NCBI RefSeq assembly: GCF_900104115.1
Contig: NZ_FNJM01000001.1
Coordinates: 515,374 to 579,373, forward strand
DNA: 64,000 bases
Source: Clostridium gasigenes
Lineage (GTDB): Bacteria; Bacillota; Clostridia; Clostridiales; Clostridiaceae
Direction: 5' to 3'
In this document: positions 1 to 9,300 of the stretch, piece after piece
Position numbering within the stretch: position 1 is the first letter of the stretch
Layout: each line of letters starts with the position of its first letter
Notes under the pieces: model-generated
What the model was told of the DNA's origin: nothing
The model's database searches: none
Seen by the model: the letters and a program-made list of their open reading frames with translations, nothing else
Translations under genes and position numbers: made by a program

Positions 1-1
1 G

Positions 2-244
2 AAAAAAGAAAATAATAAAGAAGATAGCGAAGTGAAATCTGAAAACTATATTGTTGGTGGGTTTAAAGATGGAAAGATAATGAATAAATACTATATAAGA
101 GAAAATAATGGAGAATTTAAAGAAGTTGAAAAATACTATGAGCTACAATTAGTAAATGGAGCTAATATTATAGAACTATCAATAGATGGAGCAAATATAA
201 TAAGCTCTATTGAAATAGAGTATGTAGAAGAAAAAAGTAAATAA
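2..244 (+). CDS. C-terminal part of an unrecognised protein (5' end outside window)
   Basis: The reading frame is open from base 2 to the TAA at 242-244, so this is most likely the tail of a gene that starts before the window. A GTG at 32 is in frame but has no convincing ribosome-binding site. The visible part is charged and rich in Lys, Glu and Asn, with no membrane segment and no motif I recognise. A string of beta-strand-like stretches ending in IEIEYVEE suggests a small beta-rich extracellular or surface domain, but that is only an impression. No function is assigned. Confidence 0.55.
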   Translation, partial: KKENNKEDSEVKSENYIVGGFKDGKIMNKYYIRENNGEFKEVEKYYELQLVNGANIIELSIDGANIISSIEIEYVEEKSK

Positions 245-328
245 TGGATGGACAGTATATAATATTAAATGTATAATTATATATGTTTTAAAAATACCTA
301 ATTAATTTGAAAGAGAGGTTTTTAATAT

Positions 329-1219
329 ATGGGATTAGATTTAATTTATATACTTAAAGCTATATTTATAGCTATAGTAGAAGGGTTAACAGAATTTGTA
401 CCTGTATCATCAACAGGACATATGATATTATTTGGAAGTTTAATAGGTTTTCATAATGGGGGGCCTGGGGCTCAAGAATTTGCATCTATGTTTGAAGTTG
501 TTATACAATTAGGAGCAATTTTAGCAGTTGTAGTTTTATATTGGAAAAAGCTGAGTGGAGCTATATCTGAATTTTTCATTTTTATATTTACAGGCGGAAA
601 AAAAGGACAAACGGGATTTAAATTTGGAATTAACGTAATAATAGCATCAATGCCAGCACTTATTATGGGATTATTATTTTATAAGTCTATAAAATCACTA
701 TTTAAACCTTCAGCGGTAGTTGTTGGGTTTATAGTTGGGGGTATATTATTATTAGTTATAGAAAATAGATTTAGAAATAAAACATCAAAAAGCGGTAAGA
801 AACCGACAGTAGATGTTTTTGATCTAACTCCAATGCAATCTTTAAAAGTTGGATGTTTCCAAGTTTTGGCTATGTGGCCAGGGATGTCAAGAAGTGCTTC
901 AACAATAATGGGAGGATGGATTTCAGGAATATCAACTCCAGTAGCAGCTGAGTTTTCATTTTTCCTAGCAATACCAGCTATGATAGGTTCGTCAGGTTTA
1001 GATTTATTTAAATTTGATTATTCAATTATGAACCCAACTTATGCAGTAGCATTAATTGCAGGTTTTGTAGTTGCATTTATAGTTTCACTTGTAGTTATGG
1101 AAATGTTCATAAGCTACTTACAGAAGAAGCCAATGAGAATATTTGCTATTTACAGGATTATTGCAGGTATAGTTTTATTAGGGTTATCACTAACCGGAAT
1201 AGTAACACTTACAATGTAA
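329..1219 (+). CDS. uppP: Undecaprenyl-diphosphatase UppP (BacA family)
   Basis: Integral membrane enzyme that removes one phosphate from undecaprenyl diphosphate so the carrier lipid can be reused in peptidoglycan and other wall polymer synthesis; loss or overproduction alters bacitracin sensitivity. The protein is 296 residues, slightly longer than the usual 265-285, and is made of hydrophobic helices. The two family signatures are present: EGLTEFVPVSSTGH near residues 18-31, carrying the catalytic Glu and the Ser/Thr/His cluster, and PGMSRSAST near residues 187-195, carrying the Arg that contacts the pyrophosphate. An AGAGAGG ribosome site lies about 10 bases before the ATG. It appears to be a single-gene unit closed by the hairpin at 1244-1279. 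Confidence 0.96.
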   Translation: MGLDLIYILKAIFIAIVEGLTEFVPVSSTGHMILFGSLIGFHNGGPGAQEFASMFEVVIQLGAILAVVVLYWKKLSGAISEFFIFIFTGGKKGQTGFKFGINVIIASMPALIMGLLFYKSIKSLFKPSAVVVGFIVGGILLLVIENRFRNKTSKSGKKPTVDVFDLTPMQSLKVGCFQVLAMWPGMSRSASTIMGGWISGISTPVAAEFSFFLAIPAMIGSSGLDLFKFDYSIMNPTYAVALIAGFVVAFIVSLVVMEMFISYLQKKPMRIFAIYRIIAGIVLLGLSLTGIVTLTM

Positions 1220-1243
1220 GTTATTTTCAAATCACTAAATTAT

Positions 1244-1279
1244 AAATAAGGTTTCGCATTTTATGCGAAACCTTATTTG
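1244..1279 (+). terminator. Hairpin terminator after uppP
   Basis: A perfect 16-bp inverted repeat (AAATAAGGTTTCGCAT and its complement) with a 3-base loop lies 25 bases after the uppP stop. The stem ends in ATTT but there is no long T-run, so termination strength is uncertain. Confidence 0.7.
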
Positions 1280-1392
1280 CTATCTATTGGGCAAATTACC
1301 AAAAATTAAAAAAAGATAAATAAAAAGTGGAATCTACTTTTCACTTTTAAATCTTTATGATATCATATATTAGAAGAGTTAATCAAAATTTT

Positions 1393-1406
1393 TGAAAGCA
1401 ATTGCA
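1393..1406 (+). promoter_or_regulatory. Possible CcpA cre-like site upstream of pfkA
   Basis: TGAAAGCAATTGCA resembles the catabolite-responsive element consensus TGWAANCGNTNWCA, differing at the central CG. It lies about 110 bases before pfkA, a sensible place for catabolite control of glycolysis. This is pattern matching only; no promoter could be fixed with confidence in 1280-1500. Confidence 0.3.
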
Positions 1407-1513
1407 TTAGGTTGTCGAAAAATATTATCTTTTAATAGAGAAAATAGACAGAAAATTTAAAAGATAAAATTAATTCGAAAAACTTTTATATTGGGTAAAG
1501 GGGGAATTCTGAA

Positions 1514-2614
1514 ATGACACAAAAAATTAAAAAAATAGCCTTATTAACAGGTGGTGGTGACTGTCCAGGACTAAACGCAGTAATTAGAGCAATAACAAAA
1601 ACAGCAATAGTAAATTATGGCATGGAAGTTATTGGTTATAAATTTGGTTATAGAGGATTATATAATAATGATTATGTTTCTCTAACTCTTGATAGCGTAT
1701 CTGGAATACTTCATAGAGGTGGAACTATTTTATATAGTTCAAATAAAGATAATTTATTTGATTATCAAGTAGAAGAAAATGGAGTTAAGATTAAGAAAAA
1801 TGTATCGGATATAGCAGTTGAAAATATGAAAAAAGAAGGCGTTGATGTTTTAATTGTCATAGGCGGAGATGGAACCTTAACTTCGGCTAGAGATTTTGCG
1901 CGAATGGGCGTTAAAGTTATAGGGGTCCCTAAAACAATTGATAATGATTTAGCTTCAACAGATGTAACATTTGGATTTAACACAGCAATTGATGTTGCAA
2001 CAGAAGCTTTAGATAGACTGCATACTACAGCAGAATCACATCATAGAATTATGCTTTGTGAAGTTATGGGAAGAAATGCAGGTTGGATAGCTTTAGAATC
2101 AGGTATTGCAGGTGCAGCTAATGTTATTCTTTTACCTGAAATACCATATGATATAAATAAAATTGTAAAAAAAATTAAAGATAGAGAAGACAATGGCAGA
2201 GAATTTAGTATAATAGTTGTTTCTGAAGGAGCAAAACCTAAAAATGGGGAAGTTGTAGTTTCTAAAATTGTAGCTGATAGCCCAGATCCAATAAGACTTG
2301 GGGGAATAGGTAACAAGCTTGCAGATGACTTAGAAAAATTAATGCCAGAGAAAGAAGTAAGATGTACAGTGCTTGGTCATATCCAAAGAGGTGGAAACAC
2401 TTCAACCTTTGATAGAATATTATCAACAAGATATGGGGTAGGTGCTGTAGAATTAATAAATGAAGGTAAGTTTGGACAAATGGTTTGTCTAAAGGGAAAT
2501 GAACTTTCAAGCGATAGTTTAGAAAATGTTATAGGTCAAAAGTCTAAATTAGTTGATCCAGAAGGCGAGTTAGTTAAAATAGCTAAGAAAATAGGAATTT
2601 CATTTGCAGATTAA
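1514..2614 (+). CDS. pfkA: 6-phosphofructokinase, long group III type
   Basis: Phosphorylates fructose 6-phosphate to fructose 1,6-bisphosphate in glycolysis. The 366-residue protein begins with the phosphate-binding loop GGGDCPGLNAVIRA. It carries GGDGT near residue 118, where Gly rather than Asp marks ATP-using enzymes (GGDDT marks the PPi-using ones), and PKTIDNDL near 140 with the catalytic Asp of TIDND. The Lys in PKTIDND and the length above the usual 320 residues place it in the 'mixed-substrate' group III branch rather than with the classical 319-residue PfkA. CEVMGRNAGW supplies substrate contacts. A GGGG ribosome site precedes the ATG. The gene stands alone, closed by a strong terminator. 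The symbol is given for function; another pfk may exist elsewhere in the genome. Confidence 0.93.
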   Translation: MTQKIKKIALLTGGGDCPGLNAVIRAITKTAIVNYGMEVIGYKFGYRGLYNNDYVSLTLDSVSGILHRGGTILYSSNKDNLFDYQVEENGVKIKKNVSDIAVENMKKEGVDVLIVIGGDGTLTSARDFARMGVKVIGVPKTIDNDLASTDVTFGFNTAIDVATEALDRLHTTAESHHRIMLCEVMGRNAGWIALESGIAGAANVILLPEIPYDINKIVKKIKDREDNGREFSIIVVSEGAKPKNGEVVVSKIVADSPDPIRLGGIGNKLADDLEKLMPEKEVRCTVLGHIQRGGNTSTFDRILSTRYGVGAVELINEGKFGQMVCLKGNELSSDSLENVIGQKSKLVDPEGELVKIAKKIGISFAD

Positions 2615-2625
2615 TATAATAAATC

Positions 2626-2660
2626 AAAAGAGAATTACGTTAGTAGTTCTCTTTTTTTTA
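2626..2660 (+). terminator. Rho-independent terminator after pfkA
   Basis: Stem AAAAGAGAA / TTCTCTTTT with a 12-base loop, followed by a run of T residues, 11 bases after the pfkA stop. Confidence 0.85.
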
Positions 2661-2813
2661 GGCGGTTGCAAAAAAAACAAGAAGAAAAGGTGATGTGAAT
2701 GTTGATTTATTATTCTTTTAAGATAACCTAAGTAGAGTGTTAGAAATTATAAAATATAGATTTAAAGTATTAATAAAAAATTTTTGCTAATACTTCAAAA
2801 TTTTCTGACAATA

Positions 2814-2822
2814 TGATATAAT
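2814..2822 (+). promoter_or_regulatory. Extended -10 promoter element
   Basis: ATGATATAAT contains TG-N-TATAAT, an extended -10 hexamer for the housekeeping sigma factor, about 45 bases before the start at 2867. The -35 region is weak, as is usual for extended -10 promoters. Confidence 0.5.
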
Positions 2823-2866
2823 TTAATTACAGAGAGAGTATGAGATAAAAATTGGAGGGTATTATT

Positions 2867-3646
2867 ATGAAAGAAATAAAAAGATACTTAGAATCAAGAA
2901 TAGGAACTTACGGATTTTTCTTTGAAGATTTAAAGAGTGGCTTTATTTATGGATATAATGAAAACGTTCAAATGGTAGCAGCAGGATGTATGAAATTACC
3001 TATATCTATTTCTTTAATAAAAGCTGTTGAAAAGGGCAAAGTAGATTTTATGGATAAAATTAAAATTAATGGGGAAGATAAAGTTTACGGAACAGGGATA
3101 ATTCATGAGTTTAACGAAAGAGAATACACTGTATTTGAACTTTTAGTTGCCATGCTGATTCAAAGTGATAATACCGCTACAAATAAGATTATTGATATAG
3201 TTAGTATTAAGCAAATAAATGAAGATCTTAAGGAAATGGGACTTAGGAATACAATTTTAAATAGAAAAACAACTGATGAAAGAAACAATAATAGTGATAT
3301 TGAAAATATAACTACAGCTAGTGATTTATCAAAAATATGGAGACATTTATATAAGGCTTCATATTTAAATAAAGAAAATAGTGAGATGTTAGTTGATATA
3401 TTAACAAGACAACAAATTAAAAATAAATTAGCACTTTATATTCCAGATGATTTAAAGTATGAGATTTCAAGTAAAACAGGAGATAAAAAAGGAGTGGAAA
3501 ATGATACTGCATTAATTAGGCTTTCTAAAGGCACATTTACCTTTAGTGTGTTATCAACTAATATACCAAATAGTGTGTATGGAACTGTTACGCTTGCCAA
3601 GTGCGGGAAAATGATGTGGGATAATATAATGAATAATTGGCATTAA
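2867..3646 (+). CDS. Class A beta-lactamase-fold serine-hydrolase-like protein lacking the nucleophile
   Basis: The protein (259 residues) has the layout of class A beta-lactamases and related serine hydrolases: AAGCMKLPI near residue 40 at the SxxK position, QSDNTAT near 101 (SDN motif) and SSKTGDKKG near 205 (KTG motif). The codon at 2984-2986 is GGA, so the catalytic Ser of SxxK is Gly40, with Cys41 next to it. The Glu166 equivalent also appears missing (RNTILN where ExxLN is expected). There is no signal peptide, so it is probably cytosolic, which is unusual for the family. The ATG at 2867 was chosen because GGAGGG (2854-2859) lies just upstream; a TTG at 2852 has no ribosome site. It may be a binding or regulatory protein, or use another nucleophile. 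Substrate unknown. Confidence 0.8.
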   Translation: MKEIKRYLESRIGTYGFFFEDLKSGFIYGYNENVQMVAAGCMKLPISISLIKAVEKGKVDFMDKIKINGEDKVYGTGIIHEFNEREYTVFELLVAMLIQSDNTATNKIIDIVSIKQINEDLKEMGLRNTILNRKTTDERNNNSDIENITTASDLSKIWRHLYKASYLNKENSEMLVDILTRQQIKNKLALYIPDDLKYEISSKTGDKKGVENDTALIRLSKGTFTFSVLSTNIPNSVYGTVTLAKCGKMMWDNIMNNWH

Positions 3647-3652
3647 TTTACA

Positions 3653-3681
3653 TTGACAATAAATGATAGAAATGTTATTCT
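3653..3681 (+). promoter_or_regulatory. Promoter of the pyr operon
   Basis: TTGACA (3653-3658), a 17-base spacer, and TATTCT (3676-3681) preceded by TG as in an extended -10. The predicted start of transcription is near 3688, giving a leader of about 200 nt before pyrB. Confidence 0.75.
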
Positions 3682-3697
3682 TACAAAAATAGAATAG

Positions 3698-3887
3698 CCT
3701 TTAAGTTAATACGAGATATTAACAAGGAAGTTACATTAATGAGATACCGTTGTAATTATTATGCCTTCCTTTAAATAGGGAGGCATTTTTTTTATAAATA
3801 AAATTAAATCGGGATGTGACTTGTTATTTTTTAAAAGCCTTTATACCTTTAAAGTTAACACCGCGATGTTAAAAAGGAGAGATGAAA
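3698..3887 (+). promoter_or_regulatory. Attenuator-like leader of the pyr operon
   Basis: The leader holds a terminator hairpin at 3761-3793 (ATGCCTTCCT / AGGGAGGCAT then T8). AAGGAAG at 3724-3730 can pair with CTTCCTT at 3765-3771 and would break that terminator. A small hairpin GTTAAT-ACGAGAT-ATTAAC (3705-3723) sits just before the antiterminator strand. A near-copy of this block, TTAAC-ACCGCGAT-GTTAA, lies at 3855-3872 directly in front of the pyrB ribosome site. No PyrR-binding consensus is visible. What is seen is two mutually exclusive structures and a repeated hairpin; that they sense pyrimidine levels is inference. Confidence 0.6.
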
Positions 3888-4808
3888 ATGATAAATAAAC
3901 ATTTAATAGACCCAATGGATTTTTCAATTTATGAATTAGATGAAATATTTAAATTGGCGCAGGAAATAATTGCAGAGCCAAAAAGATTCTCGCATATGTG
4001 TGATGGGAAAATACTCGCAGCATTATTTTATGAGCCTAGCACAAGAACAAGATTTAGTTTTGAAGCAGCTATGATGAGACTTGGTGGAAATATTCTTGGC
4101 TTTTCAGAACCAAATTCAAGTTCAGCGTCAAAGGGAGAAACACTAGCAGACACAATTAAAATGGTATCAATATATGCAGATGTAATTGCAATGAGACATC
4201 CAAAAGAAGGATCAGCAAGAGTTGCTAGTAAATATTCATCAGTACCAGTTATAAATGCAGGAGATGGTGGACACCAACATCCAACTCAAACATTAACAGA
4301 TCTATTAACTATAAAAATCTTAAAGAAAAAGCTAACTGGTCATACAATAGGTATTTGTGGAGATTTAAAATATGGTAGGACAGTACATTCCTTAATAAAA
4401 GCAATGTCAAGATATGAAAATATAAAATTCATATTAATATCACCAAAAGAATTAAAGATACCAGAGTATATTAAAGAAGAGATATTAAGTAAAAATAACA
4501 TAGAGTTTAAAGAAGTTGAAAGGCTAGAAGAAGTTATAAGTGAGCTTGATATTTTGTATATGACAAGAATACAAAAAGAAAGGTTCTTTAATGAAGAAGA
4601 ATACTTAAGACTTAAAGATAGTTATATATTAGACCTGGAAAAAATGAATGTGGCTAAAGACGATATGATAGTTATGCACCCACTTCCAAGAGTAAATGAA
4701 ATAGCAATGGAAGTAGATTATGATAGTAGAGCAGCTTATTTTAAACAAGCAGAGTATGGAATGTATGTAAGAATGGCTTTAATAGTAAAACTTCTGGGGG
4801 TGATGTAA
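3888..4808 (+). CDS. pyrB: Aspartate carbamoyltransferase catalytic chain
   Basis: Condenses carbamoyl phosphate with aspartate to give carbamoyl aspartate, the committed step of pyrimidine synthesis. The 306-residue protein has the carbamoyl-phosphate loop [13 protein letters not shown] (Ser51 to Arg55), HPTQTLTDL near residue 132 and the aspartate-side HPLPRV near 263. The ATG at 3888 is preferred over one at 3882 because AAGGAGA (3874-3880) is 7 bases from the former and touches the latter. The next gene is the regulatory chain PyrI, so the enzyme is probably the dodecameric allosteric form known from E. coli. It opens the operon, downstream of the attenuator-like leader. Confidence 0.97.
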   Translation: MINKHLIDPMDFSIYELDEIFKLAQEIIAEPKRFSHMCDGKILAALFYEPSTRTRFSFEAAMMRLGGNILGFSEPNSSSASKGETLADTIKMVSIYADVIAMRHPKEGSARVASKYSSVPVINAGDGGHQHPTQTLTDLLTIKILKKKLTGHTIGICGDLKYGRTVHSLIKAMSRYENIKFILISPKELKIPEYIKEEILSKNNIEFKEVERLEEVISELDILYMTRIQKERFFNEEEYLRLKDSYILDLEKMNVAKDDMIVMHPLPRVNEIAMEVDYDSRAAYFKQAEYGMYVRMALIVKLLGVM

Positions 4809-5246
4809 TTGCTAGAAATAACAAGTATAAAAAATGGGTTGGTTATAGATCATATAGAAGCTGGAATGGGAGTTAAAATATTTAGATACTTAAATCTAGA
4901 TAAAAGGTGTAACCAAGTTGCATTAATAATAAATGCAGAGAGTAAAAGACTTGGAAAAAAGGACATAATAAAAATAGAAGATTGCATGGATATAGATTAT
5001 ACAATACTTGGTCTTTTATCACCAAACATTACTATAAATGAAGTAAGAAATGAAAAAAGAACTAAAAAGATTAAACCTGAGTTGCCAAAGATAGTTGAAA
5101 ATATTTTAAAATGTAATAATCCAAGATGTATTACAGGGGATGAAAAATATGTACCACATACATTTAAACTAGTTAATTGTGAAAAAGGTACTTATAGGTG
5201 TGAATATTGTGATCATATAATGAAATTATCAGAAGTCATAAGCTAA
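4809..5246 (+). CDS. pyrI: Aspartate carbamoyltransferase regulatory chain
   Basis: Binds nucleotide effectors and bridges PyrB trimers. The 145-residue protein begins at TTG directly after the pyrB stop, with GGGGGTGA at the end of pyrB as the ribosome site, so translation is probably coupled. The N-terminal effector-binding domain ([13 protein letters not shown], with the Asp/His pair used for nucleotide binding) is followed by a C-terminal zinc domain: CNNPRC near residues 104-109 and a second pair, CEYC, near 134-137, with an extra Cys between. This matches the four-cysteine zinc site that contacts PyrB in the E. coli enzyme. Confidence 0.96.
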   Translation: MLEITSIKNGLVIDHIEAGMGVKIFRYLNLDKRCNQVALIINAESKRLGKKDIIKIEDCMDIDYTILGLLSPNITINEVRNEKRTKKIKPELPKIVENILKCNNPRCITGDEKYVPHTFKLVNCEKGTYRCEYCDHIMKLSEVIS

Positions 5247-5258
5247 AGAGGTGTAAAA

Positions 5259-6455
5259 ATGAATTTACTTATTAAAAATGCACAAATTGTAGATTGCATT
5301 CAAAATTTCCTTGGAGATATTTATATTGAAAATGGAATAATAAATCAAATAGGAAAATCATTATCTAAAGAAGGGGTAAAAGTTATAGATGCAAAAGGAT
5401 TAACTTTAATGCCTTCATTTATAGACACACATGCTCACTTTAGAGAACCAGGCTTAACTCATAAGGAAGATATAGAAACAGCATCTAGAGCAGCTTTAAG
5501 AGGGGGATATACAGGGGCTTGTTTAATGGCAAATACAGTTCCTATATGTTCAAATAAAGAAGTTCTAGAAAATGTTAGAAATAGAGTGAAAGAATTGAAC
5601 CTGATAGATGTACACCAATGCATATCTGTAACAAAAGGTTTTGAAGGAAGAGATTTAACACATTTAGATCAGTTTAAAGATGACAGAGGAATTAAAGCGA
5701 TATCAGATGATGGTGTTGGAGTAATGGATTCTGGAATAATGTTTAAAGCAATGGAAAAGGCTAAGGAAAATAATTGGATAATAATGTCTCATGCAGAAGA
5801 CCATAAATTTTCAAAAATAGATATGAGACTAGCAGAGAATATGATGACACTTAGAGACATAGCCTTAGCAAAGGAAACGGGGGCAAGGCTTCATATGTGC
5901 CATGTAAGCACAAAAGAAGCAATAGAATATATTACTGAAGCTAAAAAAGAATATGAGAATATTACTTGCGAAGTAACACCACATCATATTTACTTAACCA
6001 CAAAGGAAAGTAATTATAGGGTGAATCCGCCTATAAGAGAAAGAGAAGATGTAGATTCAGTAATTAAAGCAATTAAACTTGGGTTTGTAGATTGTATTGG
6101 AACAGATCATGCACCACATACAGAGGAAGATAAGAAAAAGGGATCACCAGGAATGGTTGGACTTGAAACCGCGTTTCCTATTTGTTATACAGCATTAGTT
6201 AAATCAGGTGTAATAAATTTAAATAAATTAAGTGAAATAATGTCTGAAAAATCAGCTGATATACTAGGAATGAATAAAGGGAAAATCAGTATAGGAATGG
6301 ATGGGGATTTGGTTCTATTAGATTTAGATAAAAAAATTAAGGTTAATTCATCAAAATTTCATTCCAAGGGAAAAAACACTCCTTTTGAAGGTATGGAATT
6401 TTATGGGGAAGTAGTTTCTACAATTAAGGGCGGAAGAATTTTATATAAAAGATAG
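5259..6455 (+). CDS. pyrC: Dihydroorotase
   Basis: Cyclises carbamoyl aspartate to dihydroorotate. This is the long class I zinc amidohydrolase (398 residues) typical of Gram-positive bacteria, not the 350-residue E. coli type. Metal ligands are visible as [10 protein letters not shown] (His58, His60), the His residues in SHAED and CHVST, and GTDHAPH near residue 280 with the catalytic Asp. AGAGGTG precedes the ATG by a short spacer. It is 12 bases after pyrI and 11 bases ahead of the pyrF ATG, so it is co-transcribed. Confidence 0.96.
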   Translation: MNLLIKNAQIVDCIQNFLGDIYIENGIINQIGKSLSKEGVKVIDAKGLTLMPSFIDTHAHFREPGLTHKEDIETASRAALRGGYTGACLMANTVPICSNKEVLENVRNRVKELNLIDVHQCISVTKGFEGRDLTHLDQFKDDRGIKAISDDGVGVMDSGIMFKAMEKAKENNWIIMSHAEDHKFSKIDMRLAENMMTLRDIALAKETGARLHMCHVSTKEAIEYITEAKKEYENITCEVTPHHIYLTTKESNYRVNPPIREREDVDSVIKAIKLGFVDCIGTDHAPHTEEDKKKGSPGMVGLETAFPICYTALVKSGVINLNKLSEIMSEKSADILGMNKGKISIGMDGDLVLLDLDKKIKVNSSKFHSKGKNTPFEGMEFYGEVVSTIKGGRILYKR

Positions 6456-6466
6456 GGGTGTTTATT

Positions 6467-7351
6467 ATGAAAATAAATATAATGGATAAACTATTTAGTA
6501 GGGTAGAAGAAAGAGGGGTGGTATGTCTTGGTCTTGATACAGCACTTGAATACATACCAGCACATGTTTTTGAAGGAAGATGTGAAGAAGAAGCAATATT
6601 TCAATTTAATAAAGAAATTATAGATGCAACATTAGATGTAGTAGCTTGTTTCAAAGTTCAAATAGCCTATTATGAAGCGTTAGGATTAAAAGGACTTATG
6701 GCATATAGTAAAACTTTAGCTTACCTTAGAGAAAAGGACGCTATAATTGTAGCAGATATAAAAAGAGGAGATATTGCAGCAACTGCAACGCAATATGCAA
6801 AGGCTCACTTTGAAGGGGATTTTGAAGCAGATTTCATAACATTAAGCCCATATATGGGAATGGATAGTATAGAGCCCTACCTTCCTTATATGGAAACTGG
6901 CAGCAAAGGAGTTTTCTCGTTAGTTAGAACTTCAAATAAAGGTGCAGAAGATATAGAAAACTTGGACACAATAGATGGAAGAAAGGTTTATACAATAGTT
7001 GGGGATAAGCTTACAGAAATGAGTAAACATATGATTTCAGATTGTGGATATTCACCAATTGGTGGAGTTATAGGATGTACTCATGTTGAAGAAGGCAGAG
7101 AAATAAGAAAAAGATTTAATAATATGTTCTTCTTAATACCAGGATACGGAGCTCAAGGTGGAAAAGCTTGCGATGTAGCAATGTATTTAAATAATGGAAA
7201 TGGTGGAGTAGTAAATTCTTCAAGAGGAATACTTCTAGCTTATAAAAAAGAAGGAAGAGATAAAGAATTTGCTCTTTGTGCAAGAGAAGAATCAATTATA
7301 ATGAGAGATGAGATTAAATCAGAAGTTGAATCAATTTTAAGAAATAACTAG
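6467..7351 (+). CDS. pyrF: Orotidine 5'-phosphate decarboxylase
   Basis: Last step to UMP. The protein is about 294 residues, so it belongs to the long 'type 2' decarboxylases rather than the 230-residue E. coli form. The catalytic Asp-Lys array is visible in ADIKRGDIAATATQYA near residues 94-109, and CLGLDTALEYIP near the N-terminus contributes to substrate binding. The ATG at 6467 follows AGGGGTG (6454-6460); the in-frame GTG at 6458 lies inside that ribosome site and is unlikely to be used. Confidence 0.95.
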   Translation: MKINIMDKLFSRVEERGVVCLGLDTALEYIPAHVFEGRCEEEAIFQFNKEIIDATLDVVACFKVQIAYYEALGLKGLMAYSKTLAYLREKDAIIVADIKRGDIAATATQYAKAHFEGDFEADFITLSPYMGMDSIEPYLPYMETGSKGVFSLVRTSNKGAEDIENLDTIDGRKVYTIVGDKLTEMSKHMISDCGYSPIGGVIGCTHVEEGREIRKRFNNMFFLIPGYGAQGGKACDVAMYLNNGNGGVVNSSRGILLAYKKEGRDKEFALCAREESIIMRDEIKSEVESILRNN

Positions 7352-7411
7352 AAATTATTAGAATTGATGTGAAATTTTACACCCAAGGGGTGGTAAAAGG
7401 GGGAACTTATA

Positions 7412-8152
7412 ATGATGAACTATAATAAGGCTAGAGTTATTTTAAATCAAGAAATATCAGATGGAATTTTCAAATTAGTAGTTGAAGATAAAAATGAAAT
7501 TAAAGCAGGACAATTCTATATGTTAAAGATTAATGGATCAACACTTCTTCCAAGACCAATAAGCATATGCGAAAAAGGAATTGAAACAATAACATTCCTT
7601 TATGCAGTTGTTGGAAACGGAACTAGAGAATATGCAAAACTTGTAGAAGGTGACTATATTAATTTAATAGGTCCTCTTGGAAATGGATTTAATATAGAAG
7701 AAGATTTAGGGAAAGTTGCTTTAGTATGTGGTGGAATTGGTACAGCTCCAATGTTAGAGCTTGCTAAAAAATTAAGAGAGAAAGATAAGAATAGTAAAAT
7801 AGATCTTTATGCAGGGTTTAGAGATAATATATACTTAATTGATGAAATAAAAGAATATGTAAATAAAGCTTATGTAAGCACGAACACAGGAAAGCATGGA
7901 CATAAAGGTTTTGTGACAGACTTGTTAAAAGCAGAAGAATACGATACAATCCTTTGCTGTGGACCAGAAGTTATGATGAAGAAAGTAGCTGAAATATGCA
8001 AAGAGAAAAATGTTAAAGTATATGTTTCAATGGAAAAACATATGGCTTGTGGAGTTGGAGCTTGTTTAGTATGCACATGTAAAACAAAAGATGGTAATAA
8101 GAGAACTTGCAAAGATGGACCTGTATTTGATGGGGATTATGTAGAATTTTAG
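7412..8152 (+). CDS. pyrK: Dihydroorotate dehydrogenase electron-transfer subunit
   Basis: FAD and [2Fe-2S] subunit that lets the class 1B dihydroorotate dehydrogenase use NAD+. The 246-residue protein has the ferredoxin-reductase layout: an FAD-binding beta barrel with LLPRPISI near residue 50, a nucleotide-binding fold starting with VALVCGGIGTAPML, and a C-terminal cysteine cluster CGVGACLVC...C near 213-233 for the [2Fe-2S] centre. The start has two ATGs in a row (7412 and 7415) behind a purine-rich AAAAGGGGGA. A short imperfect hairpin (7371-7400, TTTTACACCC against GGGGTGGTAAAA) lies just before this ribosome site and could tune translation. Confidence 0.96.
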   Translation: MMNYNKARVILNQEISDGIFKLVVEDKNEIKAGQFYMLKINGSTLLPRPISICEKGIETITFLYAVVGNGTREYAKLVEGDYINLIGPLGNGFNIEEDLGKVALVCGGIGTAPMLELAKKLREKDKNSKIDLYAGFRDNIYLIDEIKEYVNKAYVSTNTGKHGHKGFVTDLLKAEEYDTILCCGPEVMMKKVAEICKEKNVKVYVSMEKHMACGVGACLVCTCKTKDGNKRTCKDGPVFDGDYVEF

Positions 8153-8223
8153 GTATATTAATTGAAATGACTAGTTAACATGTAGTTTATTTTGGGCTTT
8201 GGGTTGGTATTTTTCAAATGACT

Positions 8224-8261
8224 TAGGTACAGGAAAGAATCTACCTAGTTATTTTTTCAAA
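8224..8261 (+). terminator. Weak hairpin with T-run between pyrK and pyrD
   Basis: TAGGTA / TACCTA with a 12-base loop, then GTTATTTTTT. It lies within the pyr operon and overlaps a copy of the dispersed intergenic repeat (CTAGTTATTTTTTCAAA). It could lower expression of pyrD and pyrE or act in RNA processing; the stem is only 6 bp. Confidence 0.35.
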
Positions 8262-8293
8262 CTACCTTAATAAATAGAAGGGGGGCAATTGTT

Positions 8294-9190
8294 GTGTTAA
8301 AAGTAAATATAAATGGCGTAGACTTCAAAAATCCGGTAATTGGAGCCTCGGGAACTTTTGGGTTTGGAGCCGAATATAATAAGTTTTATGATGTAGGAAT
8401 ACTTGGAGGAATATCATCAAAAGGGTTAACTTTAAATCAAAGGGATGGTAATGATGGGATAAGAGTTTATGAAACACCATCAGGAATGATGAATTCTGTT
8501 GGGCTGCAAAACCCAGGAATTGATGGGTTTATAAAAAATGAACTTCCTAATATGAGAAAGCTTGGAACTAATATAATTGCAAATGTTGGTGGCGGTTGCA
8601 TTGAAGATTATATAACTGCAATAGAGAAGTTAAGAGGAACAGATATTGATATGATAGAACTTAATATATCATGTCCAAATGTAAAATCGGGTGGAATGGC
8701 ATTTGGAATAAAAGGTAACGTAGCTTATGATATTGTAAAAGAAATTAAAGCTATGGCAGATAAACCTCTTATGGTTAAGCTTTCACCAAATGCTGAGGAT
8801 ATTGTAAATATGGCATTAATGTGTGAAAAAGCAGGAGCTGATTCCATTTCATTAATAAATACATTAAAAGGTTTTGCAATAGATCCATATAAAAGAAAGC
8901 CTATATTCAATAATATTTATGCAGGTCTATCAGGGCCGGCAGTTAAACCAATAGCTTTAAGAATGGTTCATGAAGTAGCAAAAGCTGTTAACATTCCAGT
9001 TATAGGGCTAGGTGGAATTTCAACTGGTATAGATGCTATAGAATTTATGATGGCTGGAGCTACTGCAGTGCAAATTGGAACAATAAATTTTTCGAATCCA
9101 ATGGCAGGAAAAGAAATTATAGCAGAAATGGAAGCTTTCTGTAAATCGCAAGGAATTAAAAATATAAATGAAATAATTGGATGTGTTTAA
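8294..9190 (+). CDS. pyrD: Dihydroorotate dehydrogenase B, catalytic subunit
   Basis: Oxidises dihydroorotate to orotate on FMN; class 1B because it is paired with PyrK. The 298-residue TIM-barrel protein has GASGTFGFG near the N-terminus, [11 protein letters not shown] near residues 124-134 with the catalytic Cys, MVKLSPN, and the FMN phosphate-binding GLGGISTG and GATAVQIGT. It starts at GTG behind GAAGGGGGGC. The 141 bases separating it from pyrK are longer than other gaps in the operon and hold a weak hairpin and a dispersed repeat. Confidence 0.96.
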   Translation: MLKVNINGVDFKNPVIGASGTFGFGAEYNKFYDVGILGGISSKGLTLNQRDGNDGIRVYETPSGMMNSVGLQNPGIDGFIKNELPNMRKLGTNIIANVGGGCIEDYITAIEKLRGTDIDMIELNISCPNVKSGGMAFGIKGNVAYDIVKEIKAMADKPLMVKLSPNAEDIVNMALMCEKAGADSISLINTLKGFAIDPYKRKPIFNNIYAGLSGPAVKPIALRMVHEVAKAVNIPVIGLGGISTGIDAIEFMMAGATAVQIGTINFSNPMAGKEIIAEMEAFCKSQGIKNINEIIGCV

Positions 9191-9300
9191 TAGTTATATT
9201 TAGGATTATATTAAAAGATAAAGATATTTAAAAAATAACTAGTCAAATATATTATATAGAATATATATATAAATAATTCGAATTTTAGGAGGATATTATT

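Noticed and set aside
2852-2866. TTG start for the beta-lactamase-fold protein
   Set aside because: The TTG overlaps the GGAGGG ribosome site that serves the ATG at 2867.
3705-3723. Rex operator (TTGTTAA-n4-TTAACAA) at the pyr leader
   Set aside because: The half-sites are 9 bases apart rather than 4, and the element is downstream of the predicted transcription start, so an RNA hairpin fits better.
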